Of a DNA stretch of 64,000 bases, positions 48,835 to 57,535 are shown in pieces. Origin of the DNA: Piscinibacter gummiphilus (GTDB taxonomy: Bacteria; Pseudomonadota; Gammaproteobacteria; Burkholderiales; Burkholderiaceae_C). A program made the position numbers and the translations under genes. How positions within the stretch are numbered: the first letter of the stretch is position 1; each line of letters starts with the position of its first letter. The DNA lies in assembly GCF_032681285.1 (NCBI RefSeq), contig NZ_CP136336.1:1847001-1911000 (forward strand). Reading direction: 5' to 3'. The notes beneath the pieces are model-generated. The model searched no databases, was not told the origin of the DNA, and saw only the letters and a program-made list of their open reading frames with translations.

Positions 48835-49917
48835 TCAGAACTTAAGCGCGGCCATGTAGCTGTCGAAGCGGAACTCCGAAAAGCGGGCCCACAGCAACTG
48901 GTCGCGCTGGAAGGCGCGCATGTCTTGGTGGATCTTCTTGAACTCGGGTGACTTCGCTTCGTGGGCGGCGAACACCTCCATGGAGGCCTTGAAGCCGGCA
49001 TCCATGAGTTCCTTCGAAAAGGCCTTCAGCTGGGTCTTCGCGGTCACCAGGCGCTTCAGGGCGACGGGGTTCAGCGCGTCGTACTTGGCGGTCATGTCGC
49101 GTGCCGCGACCTTGGTGGCGGCATCGACGATCGCCTTGTTCTCGGCGGACAGCGCGGCGTAGGCCTTGGTGTTGATGAAGAACTCGAGCTCGGCGCCGCC
49201 TTCCCACCAGCCGGGGTAGTAGTAGAACGGGGCAACCTTGTTGAAACCGAGCTTCTCGTCGTCGTAGGGTCCGACGAACTCGGTGGCGTCCAGCGCGCCT
49301 TTCTCCAGGGCCTGGTAGACCTCGCCGGCCGGCATGTTCTGCGCGACCACGCCCAGCTTCTGCATGGCTTCGCCGAACAGGCCGCCGCCCATGCGCATCT
49401 TCAGGCCCTTGAGGTTGGCGACGGTCTTGATCTCCTTGCGGAACCAGCCGCCCATCTGGGTGCCGGTGTTGCCCGCGCTGGCGCTCTTGATGTTGTACTG
49501 CGCGTAGAACGCATCCATCAGCTTGCGGCCGTTGCCGTGCTCCATCCAGGCGTCCATCTGGCGCGCGTTCAGGCCGAAAGGCACGGCGCAGCCGAGGGCG
49601 AAGATGGAGTTCTTGCCGGTGAAGTAGTAGGGCGCGGTCTGCGCCATTTCGATGGTGCCGCTCTGGATGCTGTCGACCACGCCGAACGCGGGCACCAGCT
49701 CGCCGGCGGCGTGCACCGACACTTCGAACTTGCCGCCGGACAGTTCCTTCACCGTGCGCGAGAAGGTCTCGGCACTGCCGAAGATCGTGTCGAGCGATTT
49801 GGGGAAGGACGAAGCGAGGCGCCAGCGCAAGGCTGCTTGCGCGTGCACGGCGGGGGCGATGCCCGTGGCGAGCACGCCGGCGATGCCAGCGCGCTGGAGG
49901 GCGGAACGACGATCCAT
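48835..49917 (-). CDS. TRAP transporter solute-binding protein (DctP/TakP-like)
   Basis: 360 residues from the ATG at 49915-49917 with AGGAG upstream. The N-terminus MDRRSALQRAGIAGVLATGIAPAVHA is a signal peptide with twin-arginine-like start, ending at about residue 26. The mature protein has the DctP-family pattern (ALRWRLASSFPKSLDTIFGSAETFSRTVKELSGGKFEV, LKGLKMRMGGGLFGEAMQKLG, GALDATEFVGPYDD, YYPGWWEGG), closest in style to TakP-type 2-oxoacid or related carboxylate receptors. No DctQ or DctM gene is in the window, so its membrane partner must be elsewhere. Confidence 0.88.
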   Translation of the reverse strand: MDRRSALQRAGIAGVLATGIAPAVHAQAALRWRLASSFPKSLDTIFGSAETFSRTVKELSGGKFEVSVHAAGELVPAFGVVDSIQSGTIEMAQTAPYYFTGKNSIFALGCAVPFGLNARQMDAWMEHGNGRKLMDAFYAQYNIKSASAGNTGTQMGGWFRKEIKTVANLKGLKMRMGGGLFGEAMQKLGVVAQNMPAGEVYQALEKGALDATEFVGPYDDEKLGFNKVAPFYYYPGWWEGGAELEFFINTKAYAALSAENKAIVDAATKVAARDMTAKYDALNPVALKRLVTAKTQLKAFSKELMDAGFKASMEVFAAHEAKSPEFKKIHQDMRAFQRDQLLWARFSEFRFDSYMAALKF

Positions 49918-50446
49918 GTAGAAAGACTCCTGGGGAATGCTCGGGAGAGCGTGGAAGTGAGCCGAAGATGGTAATGCCGCCAACAGCGCAAGCTGTCAGG
50001 CGGCTGGCTTCACGGCGGAGGTGATGCGGAGACCTCCCGACACGGGAAAAGTTCCCGTCGAGTCAGAGCTTCTGCCACTGCAGGCAGCGGTGGGCGGCAA
50101 CAACGGTGACGTAGCTCGATTCGTTGGAGTACGAAATGCGTAGCCCGCGCTAGACGGCACCGATCGATGCAGGCTTTTGGAATACGAATCCGCCGCAAAC
50201 CCGCATGGATGCTCGCTCCGTCCTCCGGCCATGCGGTTGATGAGCCCGCGCGCTGGATGGACTACTCCTGGTAGCCGATCAGAAGCCGGTGCCGTTGCTG
50301 GACGCGCCATCGAGCGCTGACGGCGTTGCACTTCAATCATGAGGCGGCCCGTAAGACTAACGACTGATATGAGCGGCAACTTGTGGGCGGTAGGCGCGAT
50401 GGCTCCCAAGCTTGCGCTGTGGACCGATTGAAGAGGCGGCGCGCCA
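49918..50446. other. Gene-free stretch upstream of the TRAP receptor
   Basis: About 530 bp with no credible gene. It contains a 7-bp hairpin ACGGGAA/TTCCCGT (50042-50048/50052-50058) and a GGAGGT/ACCTCC inverted pair (50017-50022/50032-50037). The rest, less GC-biased at third positions in every frame, could be a decayed gene, but no protein similarity was recognised. Confidence 0.4.
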
Positions 50447-51673
50447 CTAGACGCCTCGGCGACGGTCCAGGATGTGGCTCGCAAGGTATGCGGCGTCCTC
50501 ACCGACACCCCAGAGAAACGCGGATTTCACCTTGTGGAGGCGCGGCAGGCCGAGGAAGTACAGGCCAGGCGTCGGGCTCAGGCCGCGGCTGTGGACGGGG
50601 TGGCCGTGCGTGTTGAAGGGCGCACAGTGGATCCACCCGAAGTCGGGCTGGTAACCGACGGCCCAGATGATCGAGGTGATCCCGGTGGCTGCGAGGTCGA
50701 TCACGCCGGGCTGCACCGCCCGCTCCATTGGACCGGTCGCCTGCGGTGCGGCCGGCGCTCTTGGTGCTGCCAAGTGATGACGCTGAACATGCGCGTCGAC
50801 CGACCGACAGAAGTGTTCGAAGCCTGCGTCGCCCTTGGCCAGGTTCTCTTCCAGGTCGGAGACGAAGCGCAAGCGGGTGCCCTCGACCGCCCCGAGGCTG
50901 CCCAGCAGCGTCGCCCCTCTGCGTTGCAGGTCGCGCAGGTCGGCATCGTGGCCGCCGTCGATGCCTGTCAGCAGGGGCGGCGGCATGCTGCGAGGAACGT
51001 TGCCCACCACCTGGTCCGCCGTGCCCAGCGCTTCCTGCCACCAACCGAAGTCCTGTCCTCGGTAGCGGCGCGGGACGCGGAGGTGGCGTCCGACTGAGAG
51101 GTAAACCCGTCGCCCGTTCCTGACGAGGTCTTCGGCGATCTGCCAGCCGGATCCACCCGAACCCACCACCAGGACCGCTCCCGGCGGCAACTGCTGCGCC
51201 CTGGTGTAGCAGTTGGCGGTGATCTGCCACGTAGCCGCCGGCAGCGACTGGGAAAGCGCCGGGACGATGGGTCGCTGATACGGGCCCGTCGCCACCACCA
51301 CATGGAGCGCTTCGAGGCTCAGCGAATCGGCTTCGACCCGCAGGTGGCCCGAAGGCGACTGGTACAGGCCCGTGACGCGCACGCCGCAGCGCACCGGGGG
51401 CATCGTCCGCCGGGCGTACTCTTCGAGGAACTCCACGATGCCGTCTCTCGGCATGAAGTCGTCCGGTCGAGGCCCCTCATAGGCGAAACCAGGCAGCCGA
51501 AGCATCCAGTTGGGGAACTGGAACACCAGCGAGTCCCAGCGTTCGCTGCGCCAGCGCTCTGCGATCCGCGCGCGTTCGAGGACCAGGTGTTCGATTCCCA
51601 GTCGGCTCAAGTGGTAACTCATGCACAAGCCGGCCTGACCCGCACCGATGACCACGGCCTCGACACGTTCCAC
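50447..51673 (-). CDS. Flavin-containing monooxygenase (CzcO-type NAD(P)/FAD oxidoreductase)
   Basis: 408 residues. FAD-binding GAGQAG (10-15) near the N-terminus, a second Rossmann motif GSGGSGWQIAEDL (about 172) for NAD(P)H, and an ATGPYQRP linker between them; the C-terminal IIWAVGYQPDFGW matches the ATG/GY-type motif of this family. Members oxygenate small N-, S- or carbonyl compounds (FMO or Baeyer-Villiger type); substrate not deducible. It lies 32 bp downstream of the Bug receptor gene on the same strand, so likely co-transcribed. Confidence 0.85.
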   Translation of the reverse strand: MERVEAVVIGAGQAGLCMSYHLSRLGIEHLVLERARIAERWRSERWDSLVFQFPNWMLRLPGFAYEGPRPDDFMPRDGIVEFLEEYARRTMPPVRCGVRVTGLYQSPSGHLRVEADSLSLEALHVVVATGPYQRPIVPALSQSLPAATWQITANCYTRAQQLPPGAVLVVGSGGSGWQIAEDLVRNGRRVYLSVGRHLRVPRRYRGQDFGWWQEALGTADQVVGNVPRSMPPPLLTGIDGGHDADLRDLQRRGATLLGSLGAVEGTRLRFVSDLEENLAKGDAGFEHFCRSVDAHVQRHHLAAPRAPAAPQATGPMERAVQPGVIDLAATGITSIIWAVGYQPDFGWIHCAPFNTHGHPVHSRGLSPTPGLYFLGLPRLHKVKSAFLWGVGEDAAYLASHILDRRRGV

Positions 51674-51705
51674 GAAGCACCCGCAGGATGACGTGGTTGA
51701 AGGGC

Positions 51706-52656
51706 CTATTCGGGCTTGAGCCCGGCCTCGCGGGCCGCCTGGGCCCAGTCGGCCAGCTGCCCTTTCAGGAAGGTGCTGAACTCTGCCGGCGTGGATCCCG
51801 ACGGTTCAACGCCCTGCAGCTGAAGCTGTTCCCTCACGTCGGGCCGCTTGAGGATGGTGTTCACCTCGCGGGAGATCAGCTCGACGCGTTCCACCGGCAT
51901 CCTGGCCGGGCCGAACAGGCCTCCCCAGATCAGCACCGACAACTGCGGCATGCCGGCCTCCGCGGCTGTCGGCACATCGGGCAGCAGTGCGCTGCGGGTG
52001 GGCAGGAGCGTGGCCAAAGCGCGGAGCTTGCCCTGCTTGACCAGCGGCGCAACGACGGCACCGCTTGCGAACATCAAATGCACACGCCCATCGACAAGAT
52101 CGGGAACGGCCAACGGTTCGCCCTTGTAGGGCACATGGACCATCTGAACCTTGGCCGCGGACGCCAGCTGCGCGGCCGCCAGCACCCCGTTGACGTTGCC
52201 GGACGCGTAGTTCAGCTTGCCGGGGTGGGCCCGGGCATGTTCGATGAGCTGGCCGAGCGTCTGTGCGGGCGTGTCGGGATGCACCACGAGGAAGAAGGCG
52301 AAGCGCACGACGGGGGTGATCGCCACGAAGTCATTCAGCGGGTCGTAGGGCGGGCTCTTGCGCAGGGTGGGAACGCCAAGCATCTGCGTGTTGCCGGCGA
52401 ACAGGAGCGTCTGGCCATCTGCGGGAGATCTGGCGGCTTGTTCCGCAGCGATGGCGCCATCGGCGCCGGTGCGGTTGTCGACCACCACCGGTTGGCCCAA
52501 GGCCTTGGACAGCGGGGCGGCAATGATGCGAGCGACGCTGTCTGCGGCGGCCCCGGGTGGGAAGGGCATGACGATCCGTACGGGCGTCTGTGCCAGGGCC
52601 GCCATGCCGAGGCAGCAGCCGCTCACCAAGGTGCACGCGAGAAGCAAGGGTTTCAT
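51706..52656 (-). CDS. Tripartite tricarboxylate transporter receptor (Bug family)
   Basis: 316 residues from the ATG at 52654-52656 with GGAGG 6 bases upstream. Signal peptide (1-22, AALA-Q). Bug motifs: PVRIVMPFPPGAAADSVARIIA, VVVDNRTGADGAIAAEQAARSPADG, LNYASGN, VPYKGEPLAVPDLVDGRVHLMF, PDVPTAAEAG. Bug proteins bind carboxylates or aromatic acids in the periplasm. No tctA/tctB is nearby, as is usual for the large orphan Bug sets of Burkholderiales. Probably paired with the downstream flavin monooxygenase. Confidence 0.93.
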   Translation of the reverse strand: MKPLLLACTLVSGCCLGMAALAQTPVRIVMPFPPGAAADSVARIIAAPLSKALGQPVVVDNRTGADGAIAAEQAARSPADGQTLLFAGNTQMLGVPTLRKSPPYDPLNDFVAITPVVRFAFFLVVHPDTPAQTLGQLIEHARAHPGKLNYASGNVNGVLAAAQLASAAKVQMVHVPYKGEPLAVPDLVDGRVHLMFASGAVVAPLVKQGKLRALATLLPTRSALLPDVPTAAEAGMPQLSVLIWGGLFGPARMPVERVELISREVNTILKRPDVREQLQLQGVEPSGSTPAEFSTFLKGQLADWAQAAREAGLKPE

Positions 52657-52803
52657 GTTGGCCTCCATGGAATGTGTGGTCGCCATGCTCTCCCTGTGCG
52701 ATCGACCCGTCACGAGGCTGGCGTCCCGCGGCGTTGCGGCGTTCGTCGCGGCCGCGCGGAAATCCGGGACCGGTGTCCCGCTTCCTCTCACACGCTCAGT
52801 CGC

Positions 52804-53877
52804 TCAGTCGCCGAGCCCGGCCTTGCGAGCGACCACCACAGCCTGCGCCCGGCTGCGGACAGAGAGCTTGTCGAAGATGTGCGACACGGTGTTGCGCACG
52901 GTCTTCTCCGAGATCGCCAGCTGGCCTGCGATGCCCGTGTTGTCGAGTCCGCGTGCGACGAGATCCAGGACTTCGCGTTCTCGTCGTGTCAGGCAGGCCA
53001 GCGCTTCCCGGTCCGATGGGCCCTGGTGTTTCGGCAGGAAGCTCCTGAACTCTTCGATCATCTGGGTGAATGCAGGCTCGCCCTCGATCGGCATGTAGTT
53101 GCCGGCCTCGAGCTGGACGAATCGTGCCTGGGGGAGGGAAGAGGCGACGAAGCGCGCTTCTTCAACCGGCGCCAAGGCCGCGCCCCGCACGTGGAGCACC
53201 AGCGCCGGGCAGGTGACACGCGGCAGCAGGGCGGACACGTCAGACTCACCCGTCGCCATCACGGTGCGGGCCGCCAGCGGCGCGGGGGCGGCGACGCGGA
53301 ACAGCTCGTTCAACTCGGCGATCTGCTCCGGGGAGGCGCGGGGAAACATCTGCGTGGTCTCGACCTGCCGGAATGCCGGGCTCTCCGCATCCCAGCCGAG
53401 CTCGACGAGCTTGACGAAGGCCTTGAATCGTTCCTTCTCGGCGTGCGTGGCGCTCGGGCGAAGGAGTGTTCCCCGGGCGATGGGTGCCGACAGGACGAGG
53501 TGGCTGACGCGGTCCGGATGGCGTGCCGCGTAGGCGATCGCCGTGAGCGAGCCGGCCGACGTGGCGCCCCACAAGGCGAACCGCGCCAGCTTCGCATGCC
53601 GCACGACAGAATCCAGGTCGGCGATGAATGTCTCGAGCGACACCTCGCCTCCGCCCTCGGACAAGCCGAACCCGCGCGGGTTGTAGCGGTAGAGCGTGCA
53701 GTGCTTGCTCAGTTCGTGAAAGGTCGGCCCGAGGATCGCGGTGCGCCAGTCGCGCTCGACGTTGGACATCCACGTCGCCGCCCGGACCAGCGGGTATCCG
53801 TGCCCCGACACGGCGTACGCGATGCTCGGCGCATCGGACGCCTTGGCGAACCGAATGTCCTGGGAGAACGCAGCCAT
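52804..53877 (-). CDS. LuxR-type regulator with N-terminal alpha/beta-hydrolase-like domain
   Basis: 357 residues. Residues 15-285 form an alpha/beta-hydrolase fold (YRYNPRGFGLSEG, ALWGATSAGSLTAIAYAARHPDRV) with Ser107 at the nucleophile elbow. The canonical acid position (VLHVRGAALAP, about 228-237) has no Asp, and the canonical His position is Tyr261 (LEAGNYMPIEG). Residues 295-357 are a LuxR/GerE helix-turn-helix (LTRREREVLDLVARGLDNTGIAGQLAISEKTVRNTVSHIFDKL). The hydrolase part is therefore more likely a ligand sensor than an enzyme (inference). It sits 147 bp upstream of, and in line with, the Bug-monooxygenase pair. Confidence 0.85.
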   Translation of the reverse strand: MAAFSQDIRFAKASDAPSIAYAVSGHGYPLVRAATWMSNVERDWRTAILGPTFHELSKHCTLYRYNPRGFGLSEGGGEVSLETFIADLDSVVRHAKLARFALWGATSAGSLTAIAYAARHPDRVSHLVLSAPIARGTLLRPSATHAEKERFKAFVKLVELGWDAESPAFRQVETTQMFPRASPEQIAELNELFRVAAPAPLAARTVMATGESDVSALLPRVTCPALVLHVRGAALAPVEEARFVASSLPQARFVQLEAGNYMPIEGEPAFTQMIEEFRSFLPKHQGPSDREALACLTRREREVLDLVARGLDNTGIAGQLAISEKTVRNTVSHIFDKLSVRSRAQAVVVARKAGLGD

Positions 53878-53990
53878 GCATCGAGCGCTGGAGTGGAATC
53901 ACGATTCTGCACTCTTCGACCAAGCGGCCAAGGTCAGGCAGGCCATTCGACGGCATCGCCGTGGCACAGCAAGGCCGACCCGACGTTCTG

Positions 53991-55499
53991 TCAGGACTGC
54001 GTGAAGGTCGCGTGCAGGCCCAAGGGCAGCGCGTAGGGCAGCTTCGCTAGCGCGACCGGGCCGTCGGACAGGTGATCGGCCCGAAAGCAGGCCAGCACCG
54101 TGCAGCGTTGCTTCAGGTCGAGCGCAGTGCCCAGCACCCAGCCCGCCCCGCCAGGCGCGGTGCCGGGCTCCGGAATGAACAGGTGCTCCTCCACCATGTG
54201 GTCCGCGCCGTACGAGTACATGTCCGTGTGGCCAGTCTCCACCGCCGTGCGCGCGACTGCGCTGAAGCCTGGGTGGGTGGCTTGGCTCTGCGAGGCATGC
54301 AGAAGGTGGCAGTGCCTTCGCCCCGTCAGCCGTGGATCGATGCGGGGGAACTCCGCCTGCACCTTCAACAACTCCTGCGAAGCTTTCCCACGGGCGGGGT
54401 CGAGCCGGGCGATCGCGATGTGGTACTCCGGGCGCGGCGACATCTGGCCGCGCATCAGTGCACGGTCGGTGCCGTACAGGACGCCTGGCGTCGCGGCATG
54501 CACGTAGTCGACCCGGATGATGCCCTGCGCGTCCTCCCACGCGTTGCCCAGGTGGAACATGAAGCCGGCCGGCAGCTCCAGCCACTGCTGGCGCGAGAGG
54601 TCCGCCTTGTCGACCACCAGCACGCGCATGCCGAGCTCGGGCCGCCAGCGATGGCTGTCGACGAAGCTGTGGCCTTCGTGCATGCGGCTGCGCTCCAGCA
54701 CCAGTGGCGGCATCAGGAACACCAGGTGTCGCTCGGTGATGGCGAAATCGTGCACGTACGAGGTGTGGGGCGTGCGCACGGGCTGCGCGCGCCGAAGCTT
54801 CGCGTCCGGCCCGATCTCGTACAGCACCAGCATGTCCGAGAGGGCGCTGACACCGAAGTTCCACACGGTGCCGTCGGAGTCCACGCGCGGGTGAGCCGAA
54901 AACGGCACGCCACGGGTCTCCTGGCTCCACACCTTGGCGCCGCGTGTTTCCAGCGTCACCGGATCGATGGCGAAGGCAGAGCCACCCTCCCACAGGGCCA
55001 GCAGTTCACCGTTGACGGAGAGCACGCTGGTGTTGGCTGCGTTGAACGCATCGGGGCCCGTCACCTGCTGCAGGCCCGGCCACTTGGAACCAAAGCCCTC
55101 CAGCAGCCGCTTGCCAGCCGCCTTTTCCGCCACGAACTTCGGCGTGCGCACGACCTTGCCGCTGTGGGCGACGCCTGTTGCCGTGATGGCGTAGCGCTGA
55201 ACCATGCCGTCGCCGTCGAACCAGTGCTGGTAGCGCTGGCCGCCCATGTCATGGATGGCCGGGCCATTGCGGAAGAGCACACCCTGCACGGCGGCCGGAA
55301 AGCGGCCGGTCACCTGGGCGGACGCGCCGCCGAAGTCCCCGGCGGGGGTGCGATAGCCGAGCGTCCAGGGCAGCGCGGCTTCGGCTTTCAGGAAGTCAGC
55401 CATCCAGGGATCGGCGGCGGCCTCGGCAAAGAGGGGCGGCGCGAAGGCCGCGCCGGCCGCGTAGGCGCTGGCGAGGCGTAGGAGATTGCGTCTTTGCAT
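53991..55499 (-). CDS. Carotenoid oxygenase (RPE65) family dioxygenase, Tat-exported
   Basis: 502 residues. The N-terminus MQRRNLLRLASAYAAGAAFA has a twin-arginine motif, so periplasmic export after folding is likely. Four conserved Fe(II)-ligand histidines are visible: His203 (SAHPRVD), His250 (YVHDFAIT), His316 (MFHLGNAWED) and His496 (GLHATF). GVLFRNGPAIH and WFDGDGMV are family motifs. Members cleave carbon-carbon double bonds of carotenoids, apocarotenoids or stilbenes; substrate here unknown. It follows a DUF2141 gene by 15 bp on the same strand. Confidence 0.9.
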   Translation of the reverse strand: MQRRNLLRLASAYAAGAAFAPPLFAEAAADPWMADFLKAEAALPWTLGYRTPAGDFGGASAQVTGRFPAAVQGVLFRNGPAIHDMGGQRYQHWFDGDGMVQRYAITATGVAHSGKVVRTPKFVAEKAAGKRLLEGFGSKWPGLQQVTGPDAFNAANTSVLSVNGELLALWEGGSAFAIDPVTLETRGAKVWSQETRGVPFSAHPRVDSDGTVWNFGVSALSDMLVLYEIGPDAKLRRAQPVRTPHTSYVHDFAITERHLVFLMPPLVLERSRMHEGHSFVDSHRWRPELGMRVLVVDKADLSRQQWLELPAGFMFHLGNAWEDAQGIIRVDYVHAATPGVLYGTDRALMRGQMSPRPEYHIAIARLDPARGKASQELLKVQAEFPRIDPRLTGRRHCHLLHASQSQATHPGFSAVARTAVETGHTDMYSYGADHMVEEHLFIPEPGTAPGGAGWVLGTALDLKQRCTVLACFRADHLSDGPVALAKLPYALPLGLHATFTQS

Positions 55500-55514
55500 G
55501 TTGGGCTCCTTGGC

Positions 55515-55964
55515 TCAGCGCAGCTGGACGGTGATGGCTGCATCGGCCGTCAGGTCGATGACGGCCTTGTCGAAGGCCGGCGCAGCAGCGACGCCGAAAG
55601 CGTCGTTGCTGAAGCCGAGTGCTTCCACCGGCGAACCCGTCAGGTTGAAGTCGAGCTTGCCGTTGGTGTTCTCGTCGTGGAAGGTGGTGATCGCATAGCG
55701 GCCGGCCGGGAGATTGCGAAAGACGACGGTCACGGCTTCGACATCTGCTGGCGCCATTTGGACGCCAGCGTGCTTGCCAGGCTTGAGGAACGTCTCAGGA
55801 CCGTCGTACAGGGCTACCAGCACGAGGCCTTGCGCCGAGCGCGCGCCCTTGACAGTGACAGCCAGATCCGCCGCGTGCACTTGCGCCAGCGCGCTGGTGG
55901 TGGCGAGGATGCAGGTCGCGAGCCAGCGGGCCGCGGCGCGTGAGGTAGGTTGAATTGCAGACAC
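55515..55964 (-). CDS. DUF2141 family secreted protein
   Basis: 149 residues from a GTG start (55962-55964) with GGAG 8 bases upstream; an N-terminal signal peptide (VSAIQPTSRAAARWLATCI..VHA) follows that start directly, which no in-frame ATG would allow. The mature 115 residues match DUF2141 (LAVTVKGARSAQGLVLVALYDGPETFLKPG, VVFRNLPAGRYAITTFHDENTNGKLDFNLTGSPVEALGFSNDA). Such proteins are exported beta-sandwich proteins often next to carotenoid or hopanoid-type genes. Likely operon with the carotenoid oxygenase. Confidence 0.85.
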   Translation of the reverse strand: MSAIQPTSRAAARWLATCILATTSALAQVHAADLAVTVKGARSAQGLVLVALYDGPETFLKPGKHAGVQMAPADVEAVTVVFRNLPAGRYAITTFHDENTNGKLDFNLTGSPVEALGFSNDAFGVAAAPAFDKAVIDLTADAAITVQLR

Positions 55965-56158
55965 GAGCTTGCTCCAAAGAATGAGGGATGACGGGTCCAC
56001 GGAAGAAGGACATGCCGTCGAGGAAGCAAACTGTGGCCGCCAGGGCCGGATGGCGCGAGACGAACGAGATGGAATGCAGCACGACGTCGCGAAGCGGCGC
56101 GCTGCTGGTGCGAATCGCAGCCGGCCCCGATCAGGACCTTGGCGCCAAGCCCGGACGC

Positions 56159-57007
56159 TTACGCTGCCTCGCGCAGGGCCGTCTGCAGCGCGCCAATCTT
56201 CACGGGCATGGTGCCCTTGGGCCACACGAGGAACGTCTTGAACGCCGCATACCGACCCGGCAGTCGCTGCACGAACAGCAAGTCCCTGTGAGGGAACACG
56301 TCCAGCACGATCTTGGGAACGATGGACACGCCCATGCCGGCCGAGACACATGCCAGCAGCGCGTGGTAGGAGCCGATCTCCGACGTCTGGCCCACACGCA
56401 GGCTGCGCTCGGCCGCCAATTGCTCAAGGCGTTGCCGATGCGGGCAGCCCTGCTCGAAAACCACCAGGTCCACCTCGGTGGCTCTGACCAACCTCACCTT
56501 GCGTGACGAGACGAGCACCAGCGGTTCGGAGAATGCCACCTCCGCGCAGAACGGCCTCATGTCTGGCTGCTCCGTGACGAACGCGCAGTCAAGCGACCCA
56601 TCGAGCACGGCCGCTGCGAGCTCGCCCGGATTGCCCGTGCGCAAGGCAACGTTCAGCAGAGGGTGGGTGCTCGCAAGATGGTGCAGTGCCTTCGGCAGGC
56701 GCGCGGCGGCGGTGCTTTCCATCGCACCGACACGAAGCTGCCCGCTGGGAACATTCGGCGCCGCAGCCTCGCGCGCTTCCTGCGCTAAAGCCAGCAGGCG
56801 ACGCGCATACGGCAGCAGGTTTTGCCCGGCCTCGGCCAGGACCACGCGGCGGCCGCGCCGTGTGAAGAGCTGCGCTCCGAGCTTCTCCTCCAGCTGCCTG
56901 ATGCGCGTCGTGACGTTGGATTGCACGCGGTGGAGCCGGTCGGCCGCTTTGGACACGCCGCCCGCATCGACCACGGCGACAAAGATGCGCAGGTCTGACA
57001 GTTCCAT
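56159..57007 (-). CDS. LysR-type transcriptional regulator
   Basis: 282 residues from the ATG at 57005-57007. Helix-turn-helix at about 1-60 (LRIFVAVVDAGGVSKAADRLHRVQSNVTTRIRQLEEKLGAQLF); effector domain 88-280. It lies 194 bp upstream of the DUF2141-oxygenase pair on the same strand and is divergent from the DUF1330 gene, 102 bp away. By LysR habit it may control either neighbour. Confidence 0.92.
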   Translation of the reverse strand: MELSDLRIFVAVVDAGGVSKAADRLHRVQSNVTTRIRQLEEKLGAQLFTRRGRRVVLAEAGQNLLPYARRLLALAQEAREAAAPNVPSGQLRVGAMESTAAARLPKALHHLASTHPLLNVALRTGNPGELAAAVLDGSLDCAFVTEQPDMRPFCAEVAFSEPLVLVSSRKVRLVRATEVDLVVFEQGCPHRQRLEQLAAERSLRVGQTSEIGSYHALLACVSAGMGVSIVPKIVLDVFPHRDLLFVQRLPGRYAAFKTFLVWPKGTMPVKIGALQTALREAA

Positions 57008-57109
57008 CCTCGCCCCTTTATCTCGAATCAAGATGGACAGCCACAAGATTATTCATTATTCGGCGGCGGCGACCGGGCCTACGCTGTGCTCCTTGTTTCA
57101 GGAGAAGTG

Positions 57110-57397
57110 ATGGCAAAGGGCTACTGGATCGTTCGTGTCTCCGTGCACGATGCAGACAACTATCCGGCGTATCTCGCTGCGGCCAAGCCGGCGTTCGAGA
57201 AATACGGCGCACGGTTCCTCGTTCGGGGCGGGGCATGCAAGGGCATGGAGGGCGTCACCCGCGAGCGCAACGTCGTCGTCGAATTCGCGGACTTCGCGAC
57301 CGCGCAAGCCTGCTACGACTCACCAGAGTACCGGGCAGCGAGGGCCTTGCGGCAGCAGTACGCCGAAGCCGACTTCCTGATCGCCGAAGGAGCCTGA
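57110..57397 (+). CDS. DUF1330 family protein
   Basis: 95 residues from the ATG at 57110 with GGAGA upstream (MAKGYWIVRVSVHDADNYPAY). Compact ferredoxin-like/dimeric alpha-beta barrel family: AAKPAFEKYGARFLVRGG, RNVVVEFADFATAQACYDSPEYRAA. Function of the family is unknown; divergently transcribed from the LysR gene, so a likely target of it. Confidence 0.9.
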   Translation: MAKGYWIVRVSVHDADNYPAYLAAAKPAFEKYGARFLVRGGACKGMEGVTRERNVVVEFADFATAQACYDSPEYRAARALRQQYAEADFLIAEGA

Positions 57398-57535
57398 ATG
57401 CAGCCGGGCCGACTCGGGATGCGGAGCACGGCGCCAGCGGCGAGCAGCCGGCATCGTGCTGCTCGGCCAGAACCCGCCGTCCACCACCGGGTCACTGCGA
57501 GCGGGCGCCCGACTACCGGGCACCGCCCCGGCCGG

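Noticed and set aside
49996..50508. 170-codon minus-strand frame upstream of the TRAP receptor
   Set aside because: Overlaps the 3' end of the flavin monooxygenase, has atypical composition and no recognisable domain or start signal.
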